64,000 nt of DNA from assembly GCA_011009095.1 (NCBI GenBank), contig VTPC01090579.1:10672-74671 (forward strand), written 5' to 3'. Under the pieces are notes generated by a model. That model saw only the letters and a list, made by a program, of their open reading frames with translations. It made no database searches and was not told the origin of the DNA. Source of the DNA: Ignelater luminosus. Lineage: Eukaryota; Arthropoda; Insecta; Coleoptera; Elateridae. This document shows, piece by piece, positions 12,441 through 24,094 of the stretch (position 1 is the stretch's first letter; every line of letters starts with the position of its first letter). The translations under genes and the position numbers were made by a program.

Positions 12441-14985
12441 TATTTATGCTCTCTACTCAAATATGCTCTAATATTTTATAGTGGAGATGTAACTCGAAAA
12501 TAGAAAAAGGCAACTTGAGTTTAGCTTGTGAGCTGAGTATTCGTGGCAAATCAATGCATGTTGCTGGAGTCAAGCATAATGTTACCCAGATACTAACTAT
12601 TAATATGGGCATTAGAATAAAGATAAAGATATAAACCACAGCATAGGCACGAAATATTGAAATAGAATTCATAATTCATTGATTCGGTATGTTATCTATA
12701 TTGTCTCTAACTTCAAGCAAATTTAGGTCACATGAAATCATTTTTCAGTTTGTGAATACTAAATTACGTGTCAATAATAATTTTTGTTTGGTGTTACATA
12801 GTAGAGTAGATCAGTAATGACTTGAAAAAGGTTGACAATGTCACGTCACAAGTGGTTGAAAAAAAGGTATAATGTTATAATCAATTTTACTACAATTTGC
12901 TTGAAACTTTTCGTTCTGTGGTATTATATTATAAAAACTGAATAATGTACCGAAAAACTTATTATTTCTAACAGAAAGAAATCGGCTTAATCCTTTTTTT
13001 GTGAAAGGGTTGTCAAAGATTGCGGAATGGAGTTTACAATCTAATTGGTGTTTAGATGGAGAATAACACATGGCTGTGAAGCTACTAAATGTGAAGATTA
13101 TGTACATTAAACATAACCTCAAATATTCTGAATGCTATTAGCCCAACAACGGTTCCGTCAGATATTATTTGCCCGAGAAAATAGCTTTTACATCGTAATT
13201 TGAACATTAAAATGAGGTATAAAACTGTTTTCTGTTTTTTTTTAAGTCATCTCTTGTTTTTTATGTTCTTTGACTTTTCGTTTAGACCTACGTCAAAGGG
13301 ATATGTATTGAAACAATTTGTTAAGTTAATTTGCAAGTTAAGCTTTATATTTGAACCTGGCGATTTTCTGGTTGTTTCTAAAATTTATTTACGTGCAACT
13401 GATACGATGTCGAGTAGCAAAATTGTCTGTTAATCTTCTGTCTTCCATTTAAGATTACTGGGAGCGCAATCAGACCGTTGACTGCGCCACAAAGGGTCGT
13501 ACAATTACAAGGTCCGAGAAAAAACCGATACAAAAATCTTTGAGAATTTTCATAGATATTAAAGACCTAATTTGCAAAAGTTCAAAAGTGAAACAGCAAT
13601 AAGACATAAACGTGATGATGGTTTTGGAAAAAAAACGTCGTATGGGGATTTGAATAGATGTGAAATGTTAGAGACAAGGGAGTGTCTAGAAAGCTTTTAG
13701 CAATTTTAGAACCTCCTAGTGATAATGAACTTAGTTACATTTACATACATAAGGAACAAAGTTAGATCTTTCTTTTTGTATTAGTATTGTACATTAAAAT
13801 ACCCAGCTTTGTTCCCAATTTAATCGACCTTGTATCGTTTTAGTTTTCGAAATCCCAATGGTGAGACTTGAATTTAAATAACTTCTATTAATACGACTTA
13901 ACGAACAATAAACATTTTGCAATAAAGTAGGATAGTATATGGAAATAATTACATTTTGTAGAAAGACGTTAGAAAAACAAAACATAACCCAGAATTTTTT
14001 TATTAATGATTTCAGGAAGTTTAACGGTTTGTAATTATAGAGCACAATCTACTTTGAGTTATTAGATACTGTTACAAAATTTTACAAAAATATTAAAAAA
14101 TATATTATATGAGTAATATCCGTTCCGTTTGTTTATTTTTAGATAAATACATTGCAAAATTATTTTTAGAAAATTATCTGAAAACCGCTTTATCACTATT
14201 ATAAGAGTTAATAATACAGTACAAACCAATACAGTTTAATTATTCTACAGAATAATAAATCGTAGGAAATGCTAATTGAATGCAAATACAATAATATCAT
14301 TTTTCTTGAATGAACCTTCAATCTGACGTTTTTTTTTCTTCCTTCTATTAAATGAACATTAACTTTTTTCAATGCTTTTAACCGGAAAATTAACCAGAAC
14401 GGATTTGATTTACCAAAAAAAAGTAGACATTGAGAAAGCATTGAAGGTATTTGTTTATTATCCGTACAATTCTGAAGGTAATTGTTTATGATGTAAGGTA
14501 AATGACCTTTCATGTTTTTGTTTTAATTTAAAAAATGCTAATATTAACCGTTTTGCGACTTTTCTTTGTATTAAAAGATTTCCTTTAATTGCTTTCTCTT
14601 TTCAATCGGAAATCAGTCGTATATTATACTATATTGTATGTACTAAAAATAAACCAGAATGACACAAATAATCTAATTTCATTTCTCTTTGTTTCAACTG
14701 TCTATCTATTGTGTAGCCCTGTTTGTTATTGTTAAAGATATTCAAGTATGACTCAAACATTGACACTATCAACAGGATTTGCAATTCTAAGATTTGAATT
14801 CGTAGAAGTTGATTAGCATAATCAGTTATCAGTAAGTTTTATGCAGAACTTGATTGTTTTCTTGTATAGGGCGCGTCATTTCTTTGAAATATTTACATTG
14901 TTTTATATATAATTTCTATTTGTCTTTCTGCTAGAAAAGTTCAAAATCGCCGAGTATGTACCTAAATGATACTTTAGTTTATACA
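12441..14985. other. AT-rich stretch, possible hAT-like trace, otherwise no gene seen
   Basis: An open frame on the - strand at 13122-12841 contains CYSPSKHQLDCKLHSAIFD and PFTKKGLSRF. This loosely recalls the N-terminal TTF-type zinc finger of hAT-like ZMYM1 proteins (WLxYSPSxDxxFCxxCxLF), but the cysteine spacing is not preserved and the match is weak. Other open frames (12457-12672, 13200-13433, 13794-14045, 14208-14513) show nothing recognisable. Confidence 0.25.
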
Positions 14986-15739
14986 GGGTGAATTTTTTTA
15001 TGTGTAATATAGGGATCTCGGAAACTACTGCAGCTAGAGAAATAGTTAAACGGCGAAAGACTTGTATTTTTATGACCTTAAACCAATGCAGTTCTTCAGT
15101 TATTACTTACTTCTCCTCAACCTCTTCTACCATGGGGGTCGAGGTAACTATTCTTTTTCATTTCTTCTTATCATTTGCTTCTCGTTTTGCTTGTGTGCAG
15201 TCCAATCCTTTTCTCTTTAGTCAGGTATCCCATCGTTCCACTTTCTTCTCGATATACCCCTTCTTCTCTTTTCTGCTGTCTCCACTTTCTATATCTTTTT
15301 TATCGTCTTCTCCTCGTCCATTCTTACCACGTGCCCTAACCACCTTAGTTTTTGCCTTTCTATCTTTTGTATTACACTTTCAAAATTTAAGTCTTTTCCC
15401 ATTTTCTCACTATTAATTTTGTCCATTTTCGTCACTCCTGCAATTTTTCTTAGAATTTTCATTTCACATGGGGTAATTTTTACTTCTTAATTGTTTAATT
15501 AGCAGCACAGCCTCAGATTCTGTTTGTCTTTTAGGATATCTCTTTGTTATTGATGAACTGGTTGTATAGTATTCGGTATATTGTTGTTGTCCTGTTTATT
15601 CTGTTCATTATTTCTTTTCTGCATCCTCTTTGTGTTTCTGTTATCCAACCTAGATATCTTTTATTTTCTCTCCTTGCAAATCTATTTCCATCTTCTCCTT
15701 CTCATTGACTATCGTCATCGTTTCTGATTTTCCTATATT

Positions 15740-16800
15740 TATGTTTAGGTTGTATTTTTAAACTCTTCAGCCCATCTTTCAATAAGACTTTGTAGCTCTT
15801 TTTTGTTATTTGCAAAAATTATTAGACCGTCTGCGTATAGTAATTCGCTTATCTCCACCGAACTTAATTTTCTGTAACCTGGATGGATTCCCCTTTTCGC
15901 TTTATTTATTTCCTTTGTTACTTCATCCATTATTATTATAAACAGCAGCGGGTTCAGTATACTTCCTTGTCTTACTCCATTGTTTGTTGTGCACTTTCCT
16001 GTTGTTTTCTCTCGCATCCTTACTACATTTTCTGTCTTTTGATACAGGCTTTTGATTATTTTAATAAATTTTCCACTTATGCCCCTTTTTCTTAGAACCT
16101 TCCATATTTTACATTTTAGTAATTTGTCGAAAGCCTTCTCTAGATCTATTGCACTTATAAAGATCTTTTTATTTTGAGGCGGTTATTTTTTCTGTTATTT
16201 GTCTTGTTATAAAGATCCAATCGTGTGCAGATGTGTCTGCTCTAAACGCTGCTTGTGTATTCCATAGTTCTGTCCCTATTTTTTCTGTTAATCGTTTTCA
16301 GTTATTAGTTCGTATATTTTCAGGGTCGTGCATAGGAGCGAAATTCCTCTGTAGTTATTACAATTGTTAAAATTTCCTTTTTTATGTATAGGTGTTATCA
16401 CTGCCGTTCTCTATTCGTTCGGGATTCTATTGTTTCTCCATGCAACTTTTAAAATATTATGTAATGACGTAACTCTTTCTTCTCCCATATACTTAATCAT
16501 TTCAGGTCATTTCATTTTTTCTAGAGCTCTTACTGCTTCTGTTCGTTCGATCTCCTTCCTTCTCATGCATTGTCTTCTTCTTGTTCTTCCTCCCTTTGTT
16601 CTTCACCTATTCCTAACAGATCTGAGAAATATTCCCTCCATCGTTCCATAACTTTACTTTCCTCCGTGATTATTTCTCTTTGTTTGTCCTTAATGTTTCC
16701 GATTAGGTTCTGTTTTTCTTTTCTTAGGTTTTTAAATGTTTGGTAGAGCATCTTAGCATTGCCTGCTGCGTCTTTGTCCATATTTATTCCAAGTTTCTCT
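15740..16800 (-). pseudogene. Reverse transcriptase domain of the 15-18.8 kb retrotransposon, catalytic box altered
   Basis: The connector before RT (open frame 16781-16563) has MDKDAAGNAKMLYQTFKNLRK-type sequence and VMERWREYFSDLLG, typical of insect RTE-like ORF2. The open frame 16017-15745 has NNGVRQGSILNPLLFIIIMD (the VRQGxxLSPLLF block) and LLYADGLIIFANNKKEL. The polymerase box normally reads YADD; here the second Asp is Gly, so the copy cannot polymerise even with its frame repaired. C-terminal sequence with ERWDT and a Lys-rich end continues to about 15120. Confidence 0.75.
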
Positions 16801-17029
16801 CACGCCTTCGCTTTCACTGTCTTCACCATATTTTTAATTTTTTATATTTGATAATCCTTATGGTCATCTTTGTTTTTGTTATTTCTGAACTAATTTTTCC
16901 ATCTTTTTTTCTTTTCTTTAATTTGTTCCTTTATTTCGTTTATTCCACCAAGGCGTTTGTTTCCTTTTATTTGTATTTATCTTAGTACCGCATTTTTTAG
17001 TTGCCGCTTTCGTTATTATCTTTTTAAAA

Positions 17030-17835
17030 ACTTCTCATAATCCGTGTAGGTCTATTTCGTTTATTTGGTCTTCCTTTTGTTTTATTTTCTCTATTTTTCT
17101 CTGGTACTTCTCCTGTACTTTTTGGTTCTGCGATCTATCTGTCCTTATATTCACATCTTCTAGTATTTCTAGCTCTTTTCTCTGACTTCTTTCTCCTGTT
17201 AGTTTCGTTTTAATAATTTCCATAAGTGGATAGTGGTCACTTCTGATTTCACAGCTTCTTCTCACTTTCATATCTCTAATTTTTCTCAAATTATTTCGCT
17301 TTATTATTAGTAGGTCTATTATTGACTTCTCGTTCTTGATTGGCATTTTTCGTGTATATTTGTGTATGTTTTTATGTTCGAAGAATTTATTTTCTACAAT
17401 CATATTATTCAACACACAGTATTCTATTATCATTTTCCCGTTTTTATTCTTCGTACTTTCTCACAAATTTTCCAACTCTCCTTTCTGATTCCTGTGGTTT
17501 ATGTCCAACTCTCCCATTCTATTTAGCATGCCTGTTTCTTTTTGCACTCTTGGTTCATAAACTGTTATTATTGTGTAAATCTCGTTTTCTATATCTATTT
17601 CCAGTCTTAGTATTTGGTCCGTTATACTTTTCCAGTCGCTTATACCCCGTATTGATCTCTTATTAATTATACATCCCCCTAGCTGTGTTTTCTACTCCAC
17701 TTTATACCATTATGTGATGCCTTACCGTTTCTACGCATCCACGTGCGTTTCTTCCATTATTTCGTCCAGTTTTATCTCCTTCCCATTTATTCCTCGTATA
17801 TTCCACGTCGCTAACTTCCACGTCCTTGCTTTTTC
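17030..17835 (-). pseudogene. APE-type endonuclease domain of the 15-18.8 kb retrotransposon
   Basis: The domain begins with LATWNIRGINGKEIKLDE (about 17830-17765), the usual start of an APE endonuclease (the Asn of WNIRG binds the metal). After a short degraded part come GCIINKRSIRGISDW (about 17680) and EIYTIITVYEPR, where the family has TVYAPT. The open frame 17433-17035 supplies FFEHKNIHKYTR, KSIIDLLII and RSDHYPL, the last corresponding to the GSDHYLV block with the catalytic Asp-His pair. The enzyme would nick target DNA for target-primed reverse transcription. One stop interrupts the middle near 17460. Confidence 0.75.
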
Positions 17836-17929
17836 TTTTTTCTTACTCTCTGTTGTTTTTGTCTCTTTTTCCTTTGTTTTCTTTCTTCTTTTTCTGCTTA
17901 AACTTCTCTGCTTTTATTTCTCTCCTGTT

Positions 17930-18780
17930 CGTCATGTAATTATCTGTCCTTTTTTTTCTTTTTTCTCAGTTTTTTTGGAGGGTATTCTTTACTCTGATTA
18001 GCTTTTATCATCTTTTTTTTCCTCATTCGATTCCAATTTCTCGAGATTTATTATTAGTCTTTTATATCCAATTTTGGTTTTATTTCATTTGCTTCTTTCT
18101 TTCTTTTTACATTCCTTTATATATTTTTGAATCTTTTTCCTTCTGCGCAAGGTCTTTGTTTATATAAATTATCGCTTCTGTTACATGTCTTAAGTTATTC
18201 TTGGCCTTCAGTATTTTGATCCTTTTCTCCCAATTTTCCATTTACATCATGCACGTTTTGTCTCCAATTTTCTTTGTATTTCTGATTTTTACTTCGTTTT
18301 TCAGCGTGACTGTGATAAAATCCTCTAGCTCATATTTCAGGTCTTTGTTATTTTCCGCTTGCGGTGTATATCCGGTTATTATTAGGTCATTCCTCTTCTT
18401 CCCTCTTTCTGGTTGTTCCACCTTGGAATCTAATTTTTCGATTTTTCTGTTCAAGTTTTGTATGTGGCTTTTAAGATCCCTGTTTTCTTTTAGTATTTGT
18501 TCTATTCTTCCGTTTTGTTCTGTCATGCTCACTTTAATTTCTTTAATTTCTCCCATCGATTATTTGGACATTTCTTTCAGGTCTTTCATTTCTATTTCCA
18601 TTGCGTTGCTTTCTTGTTGTCTTTGGACCGGAGTTCTTTTCGTTATCTTACTTCTTACAGAGATATTTTTGGGGCTATTTTTATCTCTTTTCCTTTTATG
18701 TTCCTCGGATTCTAAGTCGCTTGCAGGCCTTTCACTTATTTATGTAGCCTGTTTAGAACTCTTTTACTTATTGCTTATTA
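17930..18780 (-). pseudogene. ORF1 of the 15-18.8 kb retrotransposon: coiled-coil RNA-binding-type protein
   Basis: The upstream part is basic (KRKRDKNSPKN near 18690). The open stretch 18556-18242 has heptad-rich sequence (EIKVSMTEQNGRIEQIL, RKIEKLDSKVEQ), then KKRNDLIITGY and IRNTKKIGDKTC. After one stop the reading continues as MENWEKRIKILKAKNNL and IYINKDLAQKEKD. This order (coiled coil, KRNNLIITG, ARKIG, W, ILKAKxxL, INxDLTxxER) matches ORF1 products of insect non-LTR elements, which resemble the LINE-1 ORF1 nucleic-acid-binding protein. It would coat the element RNA; this copy carries at least one stop. Confidence 0.7.
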
Positions 18781-19107
18781 TTTAATTTTTAGATTTCTAC
18801 TTTTAAATAATTCTAAATACTGCTGTGTTCTTTATTGTGATATTTGCCTATCTACTCAGTATTGACCTCAGGTTTCGAGTTTGTGCTTACGACTGATATC
18901 TGTACTAACCGGGTTTGTCCTTTTCAGCTTCCTATGCTTTTATCTAAAATCCTTATTGAGCTCTTGTCCCGTTTTGTATGCTTTTTACTTCTTTTCCATC
19001 ATACACCTCCTATTATTCATTTTAATGCTATTCAAAGATTCGCGATAGCACAAACATCGAGTTTGGTCGCGGTTGGAAAGTTTTCAACCCATAAAGTCAA
19101 GTTGTTT

Positions 19108-19740
19108 TCATTGCAAGATGCTGAACAAAAGCAATAGACGAAGATGCGGACAGGGAAGTTGTGTATTCTGTATCCTCAGCTGGCTCTGAGCGTTCCTTTG
19201 TAGACAGTTACTGACCCTGTGGTCACTGCTGCTTAAATTGAAGCAAAGCCTTCTTTGCCTCGTAGGCTTTGAACGTGAAGATGCGTTGTGGCCTCCTCCA
19301 TAGCAGTTGAAACACCTCAACGATTTTAGCAAGTTTGTGTTTGCATCTTGGTCGCTTGGTTTGCTAGAATTATTTTAGTTACGTGAGCATTCGCGATGGC
19401 CCCATGGGAACTTGGCTTTCGTCCATGACTGTGGATGAAAGTTAGGGTTGTCCGTGCCATCGATGGTGTATCTCTGCTTGAACGTCTCACTTCTTTTCCA
19501 TTTTCTGACCTCGAACTTTTTCAATAAGGTTAAACGATCTTCCTTAATCTCGAACATGTGTTTTAGAGCTTCGGTGAAGTCGTCCAGTATTTGCTGTGAT
19601 ACGATTCCAATGCTTATGACGACCAGTAAAAGGGTACTATCGTCGAACTGGTATGTCCTTGTGACGATATTGATCCGGTTCACCCAGCCTTGCACGTTTT
19701 CTGATCCGCTAAACACAGGAATCAAGGCAAGCTATTCTTT
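19108..19740 (-). pseudogene. LTR-retrotransposon gag relic with zinc knuckles
   Basis: The - strand frame 19725-19375 starts MIPVFSGSENVQGWVNRI and includes FDDSTLLLVVIS and LLKKFEVRKWKRSETF. These are typical of insect LTR-element Gag capsid-like regions (IPxFxGxxNVxxWVxRI ... LLKKFEARxWKRNExF). A deletion follows the LVVIS block. The frame 19332-19108 holds degenerate nucleocapsid knuckles: CFNCYGGGHNASSR, where the fourth Cys of CCHC is lost, then CFNLSSSDHRVSNC, where the second Cys is lost. Gag packages element RNA in particles; this fragment has no pol or LTR attached that I can see. I did not assign it to a family beyond LTR class. Confidence 0.65.
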
Positions 19741-20520
19741 TACGGATAATTTGCTTGATTGGGTATCACGTGTTAAAGTCTTCTATTTTTTTTAAACATT
19801 TTTTCATGGCTAGTTATGTTAAATTGCTGTTAATTTTAAAAATGCGGTTAAAGAAAGAAAATTGTTTTTTATGAGACCACAGCCGATTTCCATTGAAACA
19901 GACACAAGTTTATTTCATAACTCAAAAATGACAGGTTACTTAAGAAATTGGATTCGACAATCTCATTAAAGCATAATTGTTTATGACTGTTTCTGTAAAA
20001 TGATGGCGATATTTCTTAAAGCTCGTGTATTAGTAAAATCACAAATACGCTTTAAGCTGGGTTGACAAATACTTAATTTGACAGTAAGATATTATTATTA
20101 ACTTTAGAGACATTTTAAATTCGAACCCGCAAAATAACTACCAGGAAAATGATATCGTTGATACTTACATATGTTAATATTGGTATTATCATAACTTGAT
20201 GTCTACTTAAGGTCTTATTAAAAGCTGTTTTAACTTGTGAAGCAGGTTGTTGTTATGTTATTTTGTAGCGGAAACGAACTAGTTTTGTTTATGGAACACA
20301 ATCACTTGAAAACCATTCTGAAATTGTTGGTTAAGAAATTTTTAAAAAAATATATGAAATTACAGAGTACCAATTGTGCACTTAATGTCAGAATATCAAT
20401 GTTATACAATAATGACGACGTATTTGACTTCTGGCGTCTTATTGCTTCAAATTATATATTCATTTATGTATTCATTTTGAATACCTAATAATTTTTACAC
20501 GGAAAAGCGATTTCATTTAA
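19741..20520. other. AT-rich stretch with no supported gene
   Basis: No coding motif or RNA gene recognised. An 83-codon open frame at 20237-20488 has no features that suggest a protein family. Confidence 0.4.
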
Positions 20521-20529
20521 TAACTTTTC

Positions 20530-22909
20530 AGAACTAGGTAATGATTAGCGATGTTAAGCTGGAAGCACCTGATTTAGCTGTAATAAGAAAACTAAAAGAC
20601 CTTGGGGTGCTCGTATTGACATGGTATATCTGCAACAACCCTTCGAGACAAATTCTCGGAAAAGACGTTTACAGATATGGAACGGCACGGACCTAACGCA
20701 GTTTTAAATTAGGAAGGGAGATAGAAAATGAATTCGTGTCTTGGATTTTTATATTGCGCAGCGAAGAATTTTACGACGAATAAAGAAGGTTTGCTGAATT
20801 CCGTTCAAAGAATTGTGGGAGTAGGGAAAATCGACAATCTGTTTGTACAGAATAAGCCAGGAAGATTGTCCGAGTCCTTCCTTAAGCGACATCAGGAAAT
20901 TAAACAAAAACATACGGAATGTATAAATAAAGCCAGAGCGTTTGCTACCGAAGAAAGAATAAGGCACTGGTTTTTAGAAGTAAAAGAGCAACTGGGAACA
21001 GAAGCGAATGTTCTCTTATATCCAGACAGAGTTTGGAATCTCGATGAGACGGCTATTTTCTTATCTCCGAAAGGATCGTTAGTTTCAGCGAAAAAGGGGA
21101 CAGTGACGTATGATATAACATCGTTTTCGGAAGAAGACAATATTACAACACTATTTACGGTTGATGCTAAAGGAGAAATAACTCCACTCTTAACCATTTT
21201 TAAATATGAACCTCTACCAAATTGGATCATTGAAGCTACACCTCCAGATTGGTCGCTAGAAAAGAGTTCAAATGCTTGGATGCAAGGTGAAACATTCCTT
21301 GATTATTTCAGGAACGCTTTCATCCATTTCTTTTGGAAAAGGAGACTAGTCTTTTAGTTACTGTTTTTTGGATGGCCATGCATTCCATTTATCGCTTAAA
21401 CTAAGCAAGCTTTATAAAGAAATCAACATAATTCTTGTTTGTCTTATGCAACCATTGTATGTTGCTTTCTTTTTTCCGCTAAAACGGTCTTGGAAAAACT
21501 TCACCTGGCAGTGGTCGTATGACCACGATGGCGAAACAATAAAGAAAAAATATATTCCCATGATCCTGCATTCCATACTAGCCTCCAAGGATTTTGCCAA
21601 ATGTATCATTTCTGGGTTTAAAAGTTCTAGATTGTTTCCTTTTGATCCAGATGGAGTTAACTGTGAAAAGTGCGTGGTAAAAAGCAATATTTATTCTTCA
21701 TCTCTGAAAAACCAACATGATGATGATTTACTGGTTAAAGAAGGAAGCTCTAGTAACATTCTCAATAATTAGATTCTTCTGGAAAAATATGTTGACAATA
21801 AATTTCTAGCTGAATTCAAGAATACTTACCAAAATAATGCCGAATAGCAAGGAGATGTTGCTTTTCAAGAATTGTACAAAGTATGAGAAAAATTCAAAAT
21901 GATGGAATTTCTGTGTCACAACCTTCTTCAATGCACAGTGATCTTGATAATTTGACTGTACTGAATTTTCCCGAATGGAATGATAGCATAACTTTTATGC
22001 AAAATTCCGGACAATAACCCCGAACAAACATCCTAATTTCTTATGCTGTACATCTTTTAAGTGAACCTATGCCTGTATCACAAAATGATATTTCTGAAGA
22101 AAATCAAACACTGCTCAATGGGTACAGCTTTGGAAGTAACATTCCTACTGCAACTACTAGAACTACTGCATCTCTTGACGAAGACAACGTGAATGCTTCA
22201 ACAGAACAGTCGACTAAGTACTAACATCCAATGAAATAGCTACGAAAGATTACACAGAAAATTCCGTTGCGTCTACAAAATCATCCGAATCCATTCGCAT
22301 TCAAAAAGCAAAAGAAATTATTGATTGTCCTACTCTCTAGACAAATTAGAAAAAGAAAAAAGCATAGAAAAGTTAGCGATTGTTTTGACTTATGAAGCTT
22401 GGATACATATCAAGTAAACTAAAGAAAAGAGAACCAAGAAACAGAAAGATAGAGATTAAGAGAAGAAAAGAGAACATTAAAAAAACAAAATAAAATGCAA
22501 AGTTAGAAAAGTAAGCTCGAGAAGAAAGTATCAGAAATTGACAAAAAAGAGAAAAGACCTAAAAGAGAGAGACGAGGAAAAAATGTCGACAGATAAATCT
22601 GAGGATTATAGAAAAAATGATAAAAGCAACCAACAGAATTCTAGCACAAATAGTATCGCAGTTAATGATTTTGTTGTCGTTAAGTACGATAATAAATTCT
22701 ATCCTACAAAAGTATTAAAAATCAATGAAGACAAAGTTAAAATATGTCAGGGGATGGAGAAAAGTGGTTTGTTGTGGAAGTGGCCTAGAAAAGCCAATAT
22801 ATGTGTGAATAAACCAGAAGACGTCTTAGAGATGCTAAAGGATCCAAAACCAACGTGTGATAAGGGAATGTTTAGCATTGAACAAATTAATAAATATGTA
22901 TATAAGTAG
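20530..22909 (+). pseudogene. pogo/Tigger-like transposase, nearly complete, third catalytic Asp lost
   Basis: The open frame 20728-21357 contains a CENP-B-type helix-turn-helix end, with PGRLSESFLKRHQEI (about residues 44-58), and the first catalytic Asp in VWNLDETAIF (codon 21043-21045). A one-base frameshift near 21357-21368 leads into DGHAFHLSLKL, with the second Asp at 21371-21373. MQPLYVAFFFPLKRSWK follows: the family has LQPLDV, and the third Asp codon is TAT (Tyr) at 21458-21460. FKSSRLFPFDPDGVN comes next. After a degraded linker, the frame 22538-22909 has DFVVVKYDNKFYPTKVLKI and KSGLLWKWPRKANI, the C-terminal SH3-like tail seen in insect relatives. The N-terminal part 20530-20727 is degraded. 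It is incapable of DDE chemistry as it stands. Confidence 0.82.
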
Positions 22910-23171
22910 CATTTTTGAATAAAGTGTAGATAAAGGTTGAGTCAGAGTTCCTGTACTAAACTAGAACGTAAAAAGCAATTTATTAACATACAATTTATAA
23001 TGTTTATATCAGGAAATCGACAGTCTGATCACCAATCAACCGCAGGTTTTGTTTGAAGTATGTAAACACGTTTTCTCATGTTTCTGGGCCACCATAGTGG
23101 AAATATGAGCCCACTACCGTTTGAATGCAATCTCATCTGTGAGCTACTTGCCTGTCTTAAAATATTAGAGC

Positions 23172-24087
23172 TTACAAAGTGCTAAGAGGCCCGTTCGGCG
23201 GATTGTCTTCTTTGGATACGAAGTCGATGCTATTGTTCTTCAGAAATGAGAGCTCTGGCTTGCGATAATGGCTGGTTGCTAAATCAGGCCAGAATAGTAC
23301 TTTTTGGTTAGTTTCATGTGATTTAAGAAACATCAGAAATGGACCCTTTAAGATGCCACTTAAATATATTTGGCCACCCAAACTTCAGTACAACCTGCTC
23401 GCTTACGACACCATCGTGATTAATGGCCCGCTAAATCAAATATTTAGCGGTAAATTTTTCTTTCCGCTTGACTTTGAAATCAGCAGGGATATTCCCACCA
23501 GGAATATCATTCCAAAATTGTTTGCATGGAATTTGCTTAGGACTACATGGGACGTAAGTCTCATCATCCATAATAATGACTTTTTTACCTCCAGATTGCA
23601 CCAATTGTTTATAGAATTTTTTGCAGCCCATCTTTGCTCATTCAGCCTGATTTATTTTTATATAAAGGAACACTAACCTTTGCCCTTGTCAGTCAATTCC
23701 AGATTTTCGTTTCAGTCTGACGATGGCGGATTGACTAATCTTCATTTGAATAGCAGCTTGTCAAGTTGGTAAGCATGGAATTGTTATCAACTTGTTGGCA
23801 TTCTTATTGGTGCAGATCATTGAAGGTCGGCTACATGATTGTTTGTATTTAACACTAACAGTCTTAGTATAATTTTTTAGTGCTCGGTTAATGAATCTAA
23901 TGTTGGATTCCTGCTGCACAAAATGATTTCTTGTAGCGCCTCGATTAGGATTATGTGCCAGGAAAAATTGAATTACTAGGTTTCTCTTAATTTGATTGTT
24001 TGCGATTTTCAGTTTAAACAAATTCAAAATTCGTATTAACAGTTTGAAAGTCTGACGTTTTGTGAACATCTGGATAACAAAAACCAA
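23172..24087 (-). pseudogene. Tc1/mariner-superfamily transposase relic
   Basis: The - strand frame 24087-23761 holds the N-terminal DNA-binding part, including AHNPNRGATRN (family NPNxSxRxxAxKLG). A piece near 23755-23690 reads AAIQMKISQSAIVRLKRK, and the frame 23631-23431 has GCKKFYKQL and VIIMDDETYV with the first catalytic Asp. The frame 23381-23172 has KGPFLMFLKSHE, VLFWPDLATSHYRK with the second Asp, and FVSKEDNPPN, corresponding to the FVPKxxNPPNxPExRPIE block. The reading ends just before the RPIE residues, so the third acidic residue is missing. The order matches a family of insect proteins annotated as mariner or Tc-like transposases. Confidence 0.75.
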
Positions 24088-24094
24088 TTTTATA

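Larger units (their letters stand above)
15000..18790 (-). mobile_element. Near full-length RTE-like non-LTR retrotransposon with ORF1 and ORF2
   Basis: This is the most complete retroelement in the window. On the - strand, ORF1 (about 18780-17930), an APE-type endonuclease (about 17835-17030), a reverse transcriptase (about 16800-15740) and a C-terminal region (to about 15120) follow one another in the expected order over 3.8 kb. Frames are broken by scattered single-base changes. Codon use is A-rich on the coding strand, so the + strand shows long T-rich shadow frames. The ends are not sharply defined; no target-site duplication was found by eye. Confidence 0.8.

Noticed and set aside
12841..13122. 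hAT/ZMYM1-like zinc-finger fragment
   Set aside because: Only a short YSPS phrase fits and the cysteines are not in register; left as a weak note.
14988..18785. Long + strand open frames (for example 15000-15416, 17340-17666, 18201-18785) rich in Phe, Leu and Ser
   Set aside because: They are antisense shadows of the A-rich coding strand of the retroelement on the - strand; they carry no motif of their own.
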